Below are positions 1 to 8,288 of a stretch of 25,869 bases of DNA, one piece after another. The stretch's first letter is position 1. Each line of letters begins with the position of its first letter. A model generated the notes under the pieces. The model saw only the letters and a program-made list of their open reading frames with translations, did not search any database and was not told the origin of the DNA. The stretch is from a virus: the IMG/VR virus record IMGVR_UViG_3300035130_000047, positions 1 to 25,869 of that record; one strand, 5' to 3'. Both the position numbers and the translations under genes were made by a program.

Positions 1-460
1 CCCAACAAAATGAAAGCTTCCTTATACCCTCTAGTTCAAACCCAGCCATTTTGTATACCTTTGTCATTTTTTCATCTGGAGTTGATGACTCTATTTTTTT
101 TAAATTCAATTCCTTCATTATAGTCTTTAATAATTGCCTACCATTTTTGAGTAAAGTTTTACTCCATAATGAAGAGTCCCATAACTTAACTACCATAGTT
201 GCTTTCCACGGTAGTCTTATGTTTACTAATCCAAATACTCCACCCCATGAACCGATCTCATAAAATAGGTTTATACCACTAAAATAATACTGAAGTAAAT
301 TGAACGCCATTTGTTCCGTTCTGTATTCATCTGATAAATACAGTGGTGTGTTAAGTAATTTTCTATATAAATCCATCGTCTTGTCATTGTCGTCAAACGT
401 TGGTCTAAATATAGAGAATGGTTCTGGCGAAGCTTCAATTTTTTCCCAGTTTATATCCAT
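1..460 (-). CDS. GNAT-like acetyltransferase, 3'-truncated by window edge
   Basis: An open frame starts at ATG 460, directly after the tailspike stop codon, and runs 153 codons to the window edge without a stop. The visible C-terminal part reads MAGFELEGIRKLSF, which fits the GF..EG..R pattern near the acetyl-CoA-binding end of GNAT-fold N-acetyltransferases. The preceding part (SSTPDEKMTKVYKM) fits the helix before it. Phages often carry such a protein next to tailspike or internal virion genes. Its substrate is unknown; virion-protein or host-target acetylation is only inference. Adjacency (TAA then ATG) implies co-translation with the spike. It could be a GNAT-fold protein without catalytic activity. 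Family call moderately sure, function unsure. Confidence 0.6.
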   Translation of the reverse strand, partial: MDINWEKIEASPEPFSIFRPTFDDNDKTMDLYRKLLNTPLYLSDEYRTEQMAFNLLQYYFSGINLFYEIGSWGGVFGLVNIRLPWKATMVVKLWDSSLWSKTLLKNGRQLLKTIMKELNLKKIESSTPDEKMTKVYKMAGFELEGIRKLSFCW

Positions 461-3085
461 TTAATTATTACCCTTCTTTAATAAATCTTGTAAGACCATA
501 TTGTGAGCAGATACCAACGCTGAGATATTGCGTCCACCATTAGACTTAATAGAACTATGCAACGCTTCATGATCTACCTCCCCATCCTTACCGGAAACAG
601 ACTTAACAATGTCAACAGCCTCTTTAAGGCTTTTTGGGTATGGTGTTCTATCTGTAAACGTGAGAGCAGAAACATCTCCTGCGGCATATAGATTATCCAA
701 CTTTAAGTCATCGTATGTCGAACTGCCTGGTCCGTCAACAAGGTGTAACCATGTATCACCAAGGTCTCTAAACATAAAGTTAGTAACACCTATTTGAGTT
801 GATGCCTGTACCGCACCACCAGCTCCGTTACAAATTAATACACATTCATCGTCATTATTAGTTCCAATAAAAGCTGTGTTAAAATCGCCATAATAGTTTC
901 CGGCAATATAAGAACCAGACGCTTTATTTAATTGTATTGCATATGTAGTAGTTAATGTTCCAGAACTATTGTTTCCATAAAAAAAGCAATCTGTAATCGC
1001 TAAATTACAGACATCATGACTATCGCCGACATAAACCAACTCTGTAACAGTTCCAGAAATATCACTAGTTGGCTCAAACCAACACTGATGGAACGTTACA
1101 CTCCTGGCTCTCTTTATATTAACCACTCTTATGTGGGCGCCACCACTGTCAACATAAAACTCACACTTGCTAAAATGTGCTGACCATACATAATTACTAT
1201 CAGTTCCTATCCAAACCGCCGTGTGTTCCCCAGTAAAAATACAACCCTCTGCAACTACTTGACATATTAAATCGTTTTCATCATTAAGATACAATGGAAA
1301 TTGAGTATATCTTACGTATACCCTATAAAAATAGCATGACTGTGCTACTTTTGAATTCGCGTGTATTTCTATACCAGAACCAGCGTTGATATTCTCTATC
1401 CTAACATCTTGTAACACTACTGGGTTTGACGTGTCAACTAGATAGACAATACGGTCTAGTGTCGCATCGTCGTCTCCGTCAATATGAAGATTTTTCATTT
1501 TAAACGACTTATTAGTAACGCTAATCATATAGGTTGTAGATATACTGTCTGCTATAATTTTCGCGACACCATAACCGCCCCACCTGTGACGGCCAATGCC
1601 CTTAAATTCTATGTTATGATAATTTATTACCAACCCCGTTCCAATGTTATATGTACCACCAGGGAACAATATTGTTCCACCATTTGTTAACGTATCTATG
1701 GCCGCCTGTATTGCCGTAGAATCATCGTTTGAACCATTGCCCTTTGCACCCCACCAGTGTGGGTATACGGTTTCTCTGAGCCCAGCCACGTCACCGCTGC
1801 CGCTAAATATTTGATTAAGACCTGCTTTTATAACTCCGTTTATGGTTAGTGTCTTTGCTGAATCAACACTAAACTTCGCAGAACCAATCATTTCCATGGT
1901 TGTGTCTACTGCAGACGTTACATCATTTGAGAGTTTATATGTTCCATTAGGGAAAATTATTGTTCCTCCAGAAGATATAACACTTAACCCTGAATTTATT
2001 GCCGCAGAATCATCATTAGAACCGTTTCCAATAGCACCCCACCAATGTGGATAGATTGGCTGTTTTATTCCAGAAACTTCTCCAGAACCAGTAAAGACCT
2101 GATGTAACCCCGCCTTTATTGATCCGTTTATAGTAACCGTTTTGTCTAATGACACACTTAACTTTGAGCCATTAGTAAACCGTAATGTTATATCAGACCC
2201 AAAAGACATATCATCTTCAATAATATATGTGCCGACTAATGTTATGGTCCCTCCATTTGCAAGAGATGCTTCGGTCTGAACCATGTTTGAACGATCACTC
2301 GTCGAACCGTCCCCCTTACACCCAAACCATTGTGGATAAATTTCCCTGTCTCCAGTTGAACCAAAACTAACATTTCCAGGATAACTGAATATCTGCTGTA
2401 ATCCTGCGTCTATACTACCATTCATGGTTAAGACCTTACCAGACTCTATTTGTATTTTAGCTCCGTCTAAAAATTTTAATGTTGTTCCCTGACTGATTGT
2501 AAGGTTTGAATCAATCTTATACGATCCGTTTGTAAATATTATTTCACCAGAGTTGCCAATGGCATCTTTAGCACTTGTTATTGCAGATACATCATCGGTT
2601 GAACCGTCAGCTACTGCTCCCCACCACTCTGGATAAATGGCTTGTGTTAACCCTGAAACAGAACCATCCCCATCAAATATTTGATATAATCCGGCATTAA
2701 CACGTCCATTTATTGTAACCGTCTTTCCTGATGCAACATTTAAAGCACCGCCTTCTATAAACCAAACGGTTACATTCTCTGGTATGGTCATATCATCGCT
2801 TACAACATGTGTACCAGCCAATAATAGTGCTTTTTCGTTAGACCCTATAGATGTAATGGCGGCCTGTAAATCAATGGTATCATCTTTAACGCCATCAGCT
2901 TTACATCCATAGGTTCTACTGTCTACATATGGAACATGTGTAAGGTTTAAAATATTAAAGTCTTGTGAGCGCAATCTAGCATCTTCAACAAGAGCCGTAT
3001 ATAACCTCCTTAAGTATTGAGTGGTGTCACCTCCATGTATTTTTTCAGGATGAGGAAGTTCTGGAATTCTTTTTAATACACTCAT
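461..3085 (-). CDS. Tailspike / tail fibre with pectate-lyase-like beta-helix repeats
   Basis: This 874-residue protein would bind, and perhaps depolymerise, host surface glycans at the tail tip. It contains five copies of a roughly 95-residue unit. Each copy carries a motif like YPxWWGAxGNGSNDD, near residues 57, 148, 248, 344 and 440, followed by an (I)xFPxGTY strand. That signature is typical of the start of pectate-lyase-3-type right-handed beta-helices in phage spikes, where normally one copy is seen. The region from about 460 to 800 looks like the full beta-helix body. The C-terminus (DGEVDHEALH near residue 835, then a helical end) resembles a conserved tail-fibre terminus. The start overlaps the FN3 gene stop as TAATG. 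Enzymatic residues cannot be assigned by eye. Confidence 0.8.
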   Translation of the reverse strand: MSVLKRIPELPHPEKIHGGDTTQYLRRLYTALVEDARLRSQDFNILNLTHVPYVDSRTYGCKADGVKDDTIDLQAAITSIGSNEKALLLAGTHVVSDDMTIPENVTVWFIEGGALNVASGKTVTINGRVNAGLYQIFDGDGSVSGLTQAIYPEWWGAVADGSTDDVSAITSAKDAIGNSGEIIFTNGSYKIDSNLTISQGTTLKFLDGAKIQIESGKVLTMNGSIDAGLQQIFSYPGNVSFGSTGDREIYPQWFGCKGDGSTSDRSNMVQTEASLANGGTITLVGTYIIEDDMSFGSDITLRFTNGSKLSVSLDKTVTINGSIKAGLHQVFTGSGEVSGIKQPIYPHWWGAIGNGSNDDSAAINSGLSVISSGGTIIFPNGTYKLSNDVTSAVDTTMEMIGSAKFSVDSAKTLTINGVIKAGLNQIFSGSGDVAGLRETVYPHWWGAKGNGSNDDSTAIQAAIDTLTNGGTILFPGGTYNIGTGLVINYHNIEFKGIGRHRWGGYGVAKIIADSISTTYMISVTNKSFKMKNLHIDGDDDATLDRIVYLVDTSNPVVLQDVRIENINAGSGIEIHANSKVAQSCYFYRVYVRYTQFPLYLNDENDLICQVVAEGCIFTGEHTAVWIGTDSNYVWSAHFSKCEFYVDSGGAHIRVVNIKRARSVTFHQCWFEPTSDISGTVTELVYVGDSHDVCNLAITDCFFYGNNSSGTLTTTYAIQLNKASGSYIAGNYYGDFNTAFIGTNNDDECVLICNGAGGAVQASTQIGVTNFMFRDLGDTWLHLVDGPGSSTYDDLKLDNLYAAGDVSALTFTDRTPYPKSLKEAVDIVKSVSGKDGEVDHEALHSSIKSNGGRNISALVSAHNMVLQDLLKKGNN

Positions 3086-4014
3086 TAACTTAAACTAAAA
3101 TGTTCTCCCCTTACATCGTACGCACACTCAATCCCTAATAACTGCATGGTCGCAGATGTAGATGATCTTTGAACCCTTATCATAAACTTTTGACCAGTTA
3201 TATAAAACCAAAATGTATGATTTTTAGCTGTTCCAGTCCCAGTTCCCAATGAGGCCGATTTGTTAGTCCATGTATTACCACCGTCAATACTAACACCAAT
3301 AGAATAAGTAACGCTTGAGGCTGTATCTATATACCATAACTTAACCTCATGTAGTGTTTTCATTTTATCTATACATTGGACATCCTGATCACTTAACTCA
3401 CTATCCTTTGTAGTATACGTGCACGTTATAACCTCGCCATCGTCACTCTTGTAACTTGATGAATAATTAAATACTTTTCCATAGTTATCTGCGAGATAAT
3501 ATGCATAGTCTATAGGACTCTGTATTCCCTTTCTGTAATATACCGTAAGCGTAACCCCAGTAGATTGCGTATCTGTGGTAGCCCCACCCTCAGAACATGT
3601 GGGTAGTAAACGAATTAATACTGGAGGAGATTCATATACAATATCTGTTTCCCCAGTTGGTGAGTCATCTATAGTCTCTGTTGGTAATGGCACCGTGAGA
3701 TCAACTCCAGTAGATTGTGTTGTTGTATAAGCTGCAATATTAACCGTTGTACTCCAGGCTGTGTCGCCACCAACTAATTCATACCCTTTAACCCTAAATT
3801 GCCACGTTGTATTAAGTGTTATTCCAACGGAATATGTTGTCGATCTCCCATCTATGCTTATCTCGTGCCATACCCCAGCACTGTATCCGATTACAACATA
3901 CTGATAAGCATCGCCTATACCATCACCATGATTAGTCCAGGTTAATTTAACAGTAGCGCCACCATCACCAACTCCTGTTACCTCAACGCTTAATCCAGTT
4001 GGTGCCGTAGCCAT
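3085..4014 (-). CDS. Virion protein with N-terminal fibronectin type III-like domain
   Basis: The protein has 309 residues. Residues 1-95 look like an FN3 domain: APTGLSVEV opening, a central KLTWTNHGDG strand, YQYVVIGYSAG, TTYSVGITLNTTWQFRVKGY and a closing strand. The rest is beta-rich and contains SIGVSIDGGNTWTNKSASLG and a TFWFYITGQKFMIRVQRSS stretch, suggesting a second beta-sandwich for carbohydrate or protein contacts. It lies between the gp10-like tail protein and the spike, with TAATG couplings on both sides, so it is probably a tail component that helps attach or display the spike. The exact role is inferred from position. Confidence 0.6.
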   Translation of the reverse strand: MATAPTGLSVEVTGVGDGGATVKLTWTNHGDGIGDAYQYVVIGYSAGVWHEISIDGRSTTYSVGITLNTTWQFRVKGYELVGGDTAWSTTVNIAAYTTTQSTGVDLTVPLPTETIDDSPTGETDIVYESPPVLIRLLPTCSEGGATTDTQSTGVTLTVYYRKGIQSPIDYAYYLADNYGKVFNYSSSYKSDDGEVITCTYTTKDSELSDQDVQCIDKMKTLHEVKLWYIDTASSVTYSIGVSIDGGNTWTNKSASLGTGTGTAKNHTFWFYITGQKFMIRVQRSSTSATMQLLGIECAYDVRGEHFSLS

Positions 4015-5303
4015 TACACTGCCCCTGTTCCTGCCCCTGTAATTTCATGGGCAAATTGATATACTGTCCATTCGTTATTTCGATAGTTCCAGCAAAAACC
4101 AAGCTGTCCATCCTCTGTCTCTGTTATCCACACCAACTCATTTCTTGTATCATTTTTAAACCCCCATGTTTTCTGGATATTATCGTAACTGGTGATATCG
4201 AAAAATTTATTTCTAATTTTAGCACCAATAGAGACTGGATAGTCTCCATCTATAACATAAAAGTCATCCCTCCCAAGAAATGCATTAGTTCCCTTAAACT
4301 CTATTATACTATAAGAAGCCTCACAGCCTATCCCCTTACGCTCTGTTGGAAACTCTAGCGGAGCGGTGGCAATACCAGACCTATTTCCTATAATAATGCT
4401 ATTTCTTTTATAAACGAATATACTTGACCCCACCTTTCCAAGCCCAGTAATAAATGAACTTGTATCTAAAAACTGTTGCTCGCCATAGGTGCTATCAGAA
4501 AAGTCTGTTGGGTCTCCCTCTTTAGACCACGCTATTCCAAGTGGATCACGAGTTGACCCGAAATCACCAATCACTAATCTATTGGCATAATGTAACAAAT
4601 ATCTCGCTTTTATGGCTACTGAAGCATTTAGGTCGTCTGTGAATCCAGTCCCAGACCAATACTGTGTATTTATATTTCCGTTTCCAAAACAAAACTTATC
4701 ATCAACAATAGCCCATGACCACCTTTCTCCGGTAGGTATTGTATAAACCTGACGGACGTACCCAGTCTTTTCACTACCCCCCCAACTTCCAGTTGTTCCA
4801 GAATAACTGGCATCAAGGGTTATTGATGGAACTATATCACTGGCAGATGCTATAGAAGACCAGTGCGTATCTGGCTCTTCGTCGCTGGTTAAATCATCAT
4901 TGAGTATAAAATAATCTCCATCTGCAACACCGTCGGTTGATGGTGTCTCTCCAGCTTTTAAAGTAACTGTTGTCCCTGAAATTGCAGCAATCTTTGCTGT
5001 ATATGTGATTGATTGGGTTAGATAACTCCATGTTTTACTTGCACCACTTTCTTTCTTGCATAAATCACCGCTGGTTAAATACAGAGTATTCCTAGTTCCG
5101 TCTTTTTGCTGGAAAACAACAATATCATAAACAGGAGCTGATAAATCCCTGTATTCACTATACCCCCACCTGCTTTGAACAGACCTTTGGTCTATTACGC
5201 AGTTCATAACCGGATAAACACCATCGGAATAAGCCGTGTTGAAATCTGGCTGTTCTGAATTGATGCCGTGATCTAGCGGTCTAAAGAAATACCTTTGTCT
5301 CAT
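4014..5303 (-). CDS. P22 gp10-like tail hub / stabilisation protein
   Basis: ATG 5303 sits in a TGATG overlap with the upstream stop, so I use it rather than the TTG one codon upstream; this gives 429 residues. The N-terminus (RYFFRPLDHGINSEQPDFN) is followed by beta repeats, including VYDIVVFQQKDGTRNTLYLT, LLHYANRLVIGDFG, SSIFVYKRNSIIIGNRSG and GIGCEASYSIIEFKGTNAFL. This blade-like pattern is typical of phage tail accessory proteins of the P22 gp10 kind, which sit under the adaptor and hold the spike. Location after the adaptor and before the spike agrees. The assignment rests on pattern and context, not on alignment. Confidence 0.6.
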   Translation of the reverse strand: MRQRYFFRPLDHGINSEQPDFNTAYSDGVYPVMNCVIDQRSVQSRWGYSEYRDLSAPVYDIVVFQQKDGTRNTLYLTSGDLCKKESGASKTWSYLTQSITYTAKIAAISGTTVTLKAGETPSTDGVADGDYFILNDDLTSDEEPDTHWSSIASASDIVPSITLDASYSGTTGSWGGSEKTGYVRQVYTIPTGERWSWAIVDDKFCFGNGNINTQYWSGTGFTDDLNASVAIKARYLLHYANRLVIGDFGSTRDPLGIAWSKEGDPTDFSDSTYGEQQFLDTSSFITGLGKVGSSIFVYKRNSIIIGNRSGIATAPLEFPTERKGIGCEASYSIIEFKGTNAFLGRDDFYVIDGDYPVSIGAKIRNKFFDITSYDNIQKTWGFKNDTRNELVWITETEDGQLGFCWNYRNNEWTVYQFAHEITGAGTGAV

Positions 5304-5698
5304 CAAGATGAAGCAAGCTGCATTTTAATCATTGGTGTGTAGGTGTATCCGCTCGCAACGGCCGATGATAATCCAGCAATTCTAATCAACATATCACCAC
5401 TGGCACTGTTATTTAATATGCCAATTTCCTTAATAGTTGCTGTTCCGGTTACTGTAAATGTGTTAGTCCACTGAATTGTATCTCCGGCAAATGTTGTCGT
5501 AGCCGCAGTTGGTGTAACTTGTATTCTTGATAAACCACTTCCGGTAAACTCTGATCCTAATGCTGTTTGAGTTGCGGCGTAACCAGCAGTGCCGTCTCCA
5601 AGGGCAATATAAGTAAAAGCCGCTGGTGTACCAAAATTACCAGAAAGTTTTACTAACTCTACAATACCAGCGTTAGTTACTCCCTTCGTTACTGCCAT
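5303..5698 (-). CDS. Small beta-rich tail-associated protein
   Basis: This 131-residue protein begins after a clear GGAGG site inside the end of the preceding gene (26-nt overlap). It contains AAFTYIALGDGTAGYAATQT, SRIQVTPTAATTTFAGDTIQ and IKEIGILNNSASGDMLIRI. The ALGDGT...TQTALGSE...IKEIGI(L/F)N pattern recurs in small phage tail and fibre proteins, so a minor tail or tail-tip component is likely. No catalytic motif is visible. It is translationally coupled to the gp10-like gene downstream. Confidence 0.6.
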   Translation of the reverse strand: MAVTKGVTNAGIVELVKLSGNFGTPAAFTYIALGDGTAGYAATQTALGSEFTGSGLSRIQVTPTAATTTFAGDTIQWTNTFTVTGTATIKEIGILNNSASGDMLIRIAGLSSAVASGYTYTPMIKMQLASS

Positions 5699-5912
5699 TT
5701 AAACCTCCATTTAAATTTCCGGTCTTAACCCTTATTAAATCTCCACGGAGAGTTTTAGCAATTTCAGGATAACGTTTCTTTATAAAATCTATGGTCATCC
5801 ACGCTATCGCCCGCTCCTCTTTGGTTTGATATTTCGAGGTAATCCAGTTGTAAATATCTCTATTAAAATAAAACCTTTCTTCTAAAACCAATACATCACG
5901 TTTATCTGCCAT
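5673..5912 (-). CDS. Small conserved-type phage protein between adaptor and tail genes
   Basis: The protein has 79 residues starting at MADKRDVLVLEE. I chose ATG 5912 because AAGGAA lies just upstream and the adaptor stop at 5902 overlaps it by 11 nt; a longer frame would run deep inside the adaptor gene. The sequence is charged and probably helical (ERAIAWMTIDFIKKRYPEIA), ending in a Gly/Asn-rich tail encoded by the region holding the next ribosome site. Function is unknown. Its position suggests a virion-assembly or head-tail joining helper. Confidence 0.5.
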   Translation of the reverse strand: MADKRDVLVLEERFYFNRDIYNWITSKYQTKEERAIAWMTIDFIKKRYPEIAKTLRGDLIRVKTGNLNGGLNGSNEGSN

Positions 5913-6588
5913 AGTATTCCTTATCTGTAAATGTAGAACTTGGCAAGATTCTATCATCATTAGCCCGTTGCTCTTCGTTATAAATACCAGCAATGTTACG
6001 AATCATTTGCTGAACAATCGGTACTTTTGCATTAGCCTCTGGAAACTCACGTAACCTATAATGAGCCTTAATAACCGCTAATTGTAAAATAATCTCATCC
6101 CACTCTGAACCTATGGCTGTTGTATCAGTATTATCTGAAAGTGCATCTGGTCTTGCTTTAAATAAAATCCTCATTGAATAAGTGTCATCAGCGTCAGGCT
6201 GTATTCTTATAACGGTGTCGTCTCTATACCAATACTTTGGAGCACCGGTTCCAGAATTTCCCCATTTTTTCCACATCTCTGTTTGAGACACTCTCTTTAA
6301 TACATAATCTGATGTGTCGTCTCTTACGTGCCTTATAACCATTGCGTTATAAGGGATTGTTAATGTATTAGTATCGGTCGTGTTTACCGTTTGACTGGTA
6401 TCACCTTGTTCTAATTCTGGAAAATATACACGACCCTTTGCTCCATACAACTCTCTACTACACGCCAATTCTATATAGGCATCATTAACAACCCGACCAA
6501 GCCACGTTGCGCTTATATCTGTGTCGTTTCTATTACCTAGCTCAAATAAAACATCTGTTTTAAAATCGCTATACGTTCTATCTCCCAT
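5902..6588 (-). CDS. Head-tail adaptor (P22 gp4-like) protein
   Basis: The frame from ATG 6588 encodes 228 residues; the start follows the co-chaperonin stop by 1 nt. The N-terminus MGDRTYSDFKTDVLFELGNR, then WLGRVVNDAYIELAC, followed by a beta-rich middle (TLTIPYNAMVIRHVRDD) and a helical end (IILQLAVIKAHYRLREFPEA), matches the general design of phage adaptor proteins that dock under the portal. Length and position before the gp10-like gene agree with a podovirus connector. The extra 29 codons of a possible upstream start lie inside the co-chaperonin gene and are rejected. Confidence 0.6.
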   Translation of the reverse strand: MGDRTYSDFKTDVLFELGNRNDTDISATWLGRVVNDAYIELACSRELYGAKGRVYFPELEQGDTSQTVNTTDTNTLTIPYNAMVIRHVRDDTSDYVLKRVSQTEMWKKWGNSGTGAPKYWYRDDTVIRIQPDADDTYSMRILFKARPDALSDNTDTTAIGSEWDEIILQLAVIKAHYRLREFPEANAKVPIVQQMIRNIAGIYNEEQRANDDRILPSSTFTDKEYYGR

Positions 6589-6589
6589 G

Positions 6590-6871
6590 TTAATTTTCCA
6601 CTGTGCAAAGTATCTCGTCGTCAACAAACATGCGTAAAGACTCTCCATCTGCTTCTTCATAATCAAATAAGTCAATAGCTATACCATTAAAACAATTAAC
6701 TACAACTCTATCACCAACATTGTAATCCGTTACTTTTGACCCTATTTCAAGAATGGTTCCAATACGAGCCTGTTCACGGTGTTCGTCTGAAACATAAATA
6801 CTTCCAACTTTGCGTTCCTTTACTGCGTCTAATTTTACAAGAAGCTTATATCCCTTTGGTTTTAATCTCAT
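6590..6871 (-). CDS. GroES-like co-chaperonin
   Basis: This 93-residue protein follows the GroES layout from end to end: MRLKPKGYKLLVKLD (N-terminal strand), a mobile-loop-like region with KVGSIYVSDEHREQ, then GTILEIGSKVTDYNVGDRVVVN, FNGIAIDLFDYE and the closing FVDDEILCTVEN. GroES proteins cap GroEL and shape its folding chamber; phage versions such as T4 gp31 replace the host protein to fold capsid proteins. No GroEL-like gene is in the window, so it presumably works with host GroEL. It overlaps the upstream gene as ATGA and sits among connector genes. Confidence 0.8.
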   Translation of the reverse strand: MRLKPKGYKLLVKLDAVKERKVGSIYVSDEHREQARIGTILEIGSKVTDYNVGDRVVVNCFNGIAIDLFDYEEADGESLRMFVDDEILCTVEN

Positions 6872-7080
6872 GGTTCTCCTCTATCGCCTTCGTCAATATC
6901 AAGGATAATATCGTCTAGGTCACTTTTAAAAAATTTATACCTATAGTGATCCTTACAGTAATATCTACCATTGCGCTCTATAAGCAACCCTTTTGGCCAA
7001 TATCGTGTTGTGCTGCATAATTCGCAATGTGTCCACTTATCTCCACGCTCATGGTTTTTGGGTAATTTTATGTCTAACAT
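6868..7080 (-). CDS. Small zinc-binding protein (CxxC...CxxH)
   Basis: ATG 7080 lies in a TAATG overlap with the upstream stop, giving 70 residues. C19/C22 and C42/H45 form a likely zinc site, with an aromatic segment (TTRYWPKG) between them. The C-terminus is acidic (DLDDIILDIDEGD). The 3' end overlaps the co-chaperonin start (ATGA). It is one of three consecutive Cys-rich small proteins. Function is unknown; a virion or assembly role is possible from position only. Confidence 0.55.
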   Translation of the reverse strand: MLDIKLPKNHERGDKWTHCELCSTTRYWPKGLLIERNGRYYCKDHYRYKFFKSDLDDIILDIDEGDRGEP

Positions 7081-7463
7081 TATCCCCAATATCCTAACGA
7101 TTCTAATTTTTTCTTAATGGCGTCATCCATACTTGACCACTCATTAAAAGTCGGATGATAATGAATTCTATTACCACGCATTTCTAAAACTTTTTTTAAA
7201 TACTTCGGCTTATCCTCAACATAAAACCTTTCAACCCTAGCACACTGTGGACACTTCATACATACTATATTAACAGCCTTTTCAATACCAAGCTTCTCAA
7301 CGGGTGTCGGCACTGTCTCGCAAAACCGCAAATACATCTTGTGCCCACACATAAATACCTCTCCGTCTTTTTCCATAGTTGTGTTACAAACAATATCATA
7401 TAACGGCCAATGTCCAACCTTGCCATCAACCCTCGCCCACTTCGTTCCCCTGATTCTCTTCAA
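7080..7463 (-). CDS. Zinc-ribbon protein, start uncertain
   Basis: The frame is open well upstream, but the upstream part overlaps the 103-aa gene and does not look coding. I chose the TTG at 7463 (127 residues), which keeps all likely zinc ligands: C26, C39/H41, C48 and C68/C71/C74. The only downstream ATG (7376) would lose C26. Neither start has a convincing ribosome binding site, so coupling to the upstream gene (38-nt overlap) or a +1 shift near its stop at 7426 are alternatives. The C-terminal helix ends in KKKLESLGYWG. Function is unknown. Confidence 0.5.
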   Translation of the reverse strand: MKRIRGTKWARVDGKVGHWPLYDIVCNTTMEKDGEVFMCGHKMYLRFCETVPTPVEKLGIEKAVNIVCMKCPQCARVERFYVEDKPKYLKKVLEMRGNRIHYHPTFNEWSSMDDAIKKKLESLGYWG

Positions 7464-7737
7464 TGTCCAAAGTCGATGCCATTCCCTTGATTGCTTCAGA
7501 AACTTCTTTATAATGTTCCTTAGATATTGGAACACCGAAAACTTCCCAGTGTCGGCATTTGTTGCATATTGTTTCGACATCAATCGCATGTCCACGTTTA
7601 CCTTTTTTCGCATCGAGGTAGAACCTGAGGACTTTCGATTTGTAGAGACGTAGGGGGTTGAAACAATGGGGGCAAATTGGTTGGAATTCACATCCGATTC
7701 CGAGTAACGCTTCTTTTGTTTCATGCCATGCGCCCAT
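7426..7737 (-). CDS. Zinc-ribbon protein
   Basis: The protein has 103 residues. Two knuckles, C22/C25 (ICPHCFNPL) and C58/C61 (ICNKCRHW), form a likely zinc ribbon, separated by a basic hinge (DAKKGKRGH). A helical C-terminus (KEHYKEVSEAIKGMAST) follows. The start is two nucleotides after the preceding stop, with only a weak AAGAAG signal. The pattern resembles the following zinc-ribbon gene, so the two may be diverged relatives or parts of one interrupted gene. No function assigned. Confidence 0.5.
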   Translation of the reverse strand: MGAWHETKEALLGIGCEFQPICPHCFNPLRLYKSKVLRFYLDAKKGKRGHAIDVETICNKCRHWEVFGVPISKEHYKEVSEAIKGMASTLDIEENQGNEVGEG

Positions 7738-7739
7738 TA

Positions 7740-8000
7740 TTACTTCTTTTTCTTAGGTATTACTTTCTTTGGTTCTGGTTTCTGTAACTCTGCTTTTTCA
7801 CCACTATACTGCAATACACCAGCAACGGTCTGAAACTGTGTCCTAATAACTAATTCTTCTGCATTTAGCCTTCCCAGTTCTTTGTCTAATTCACGACGTT
7901 TAGCACTGGCATCATTAATTGCCTTTACTATCTCTTCGTGTTTACCTCGAAGAACCTCGGAATCACTTTGTAGCTTTGTTCTTAATTCATCAGACATCAC
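7740..8000 (-). CDS. Small coiled-coil protein with basic tail
   Basis: The protein has 86 residues. GTG 8000 has the better spacing (8 nt) from GGAGG; ATG 7997 is the alternative. Residues 5-65 are a continuous charged helix (DSEVLRGKHEEIVKAINDAS and onward), likely a coiled coil. The end is a Lys/Pro tail (KPEPKKVIPKKKK). Function is unknown; short coiled-coil proteins in virion modules are often assembly helpers. Confidence 0.55.
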   Translation of the reverse strand: MMSDELRTKLQSDSEVLRGKHEEIVKAINDASAKRRELDKELGRLNAEELVIRTQFQTVAGVLQYSGEKAELQKPEPKKVIPKKKK

Positions 8001-8013
8001 GTTAAAATTCCTC

Positions 8014-8274
8014 CTAATCTAAATTATTTTGATTTATATAAATCCCCAACTGTTTCATTGCATTAATTCTTGCTGAAATATCAGCCACAGTCCAGTCAGG
8101 ATGTATATTAATAATCTCAGTAATTCCATCAAGTCGCTCTTGATCATCAACAATCTTAACTTTCTCATTATTAAGATCAACAAGTTTAATAAATAATGAT
8201 TTTGTAGAAGACTCACATTCATCAAGTAAACTTGTAATAACGGAAAAATCCGACCACGCTAATTCATTAGCCAT
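8014..8274 (-). CDS. Small helical protein of unknown function
   Basis: This 86-residue protein is predominantly helical by eye (WSDFSVITSLLDECESSTK and NNEKVKIVDDQERLDGITEI). It starts at an ATG with upstream AGGAG. It lies between the fibre genes and the coiled-coil gene in the same operon, separated by about 14 nt on each side. No family is recognised. Confidence 0.55.
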   Translation of the reverse strand: MANELAWSDFSVITSLLDECESSTKSLFIKLVDLNNEKVKIVDDQERLDGITEIINIHPDWTVADISARINAMKQLGIYINQNNLD

Positions 8275-8288
8275 GATTTTCTCCTATG

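Noticed and set aside
4047-4358. 103-codon plus-strand frame, and similar plus-strand frames under the virion genes
   Set aside because: These oppose well-supported structural genes, lack ribosome sites and have no recognisable pattern.
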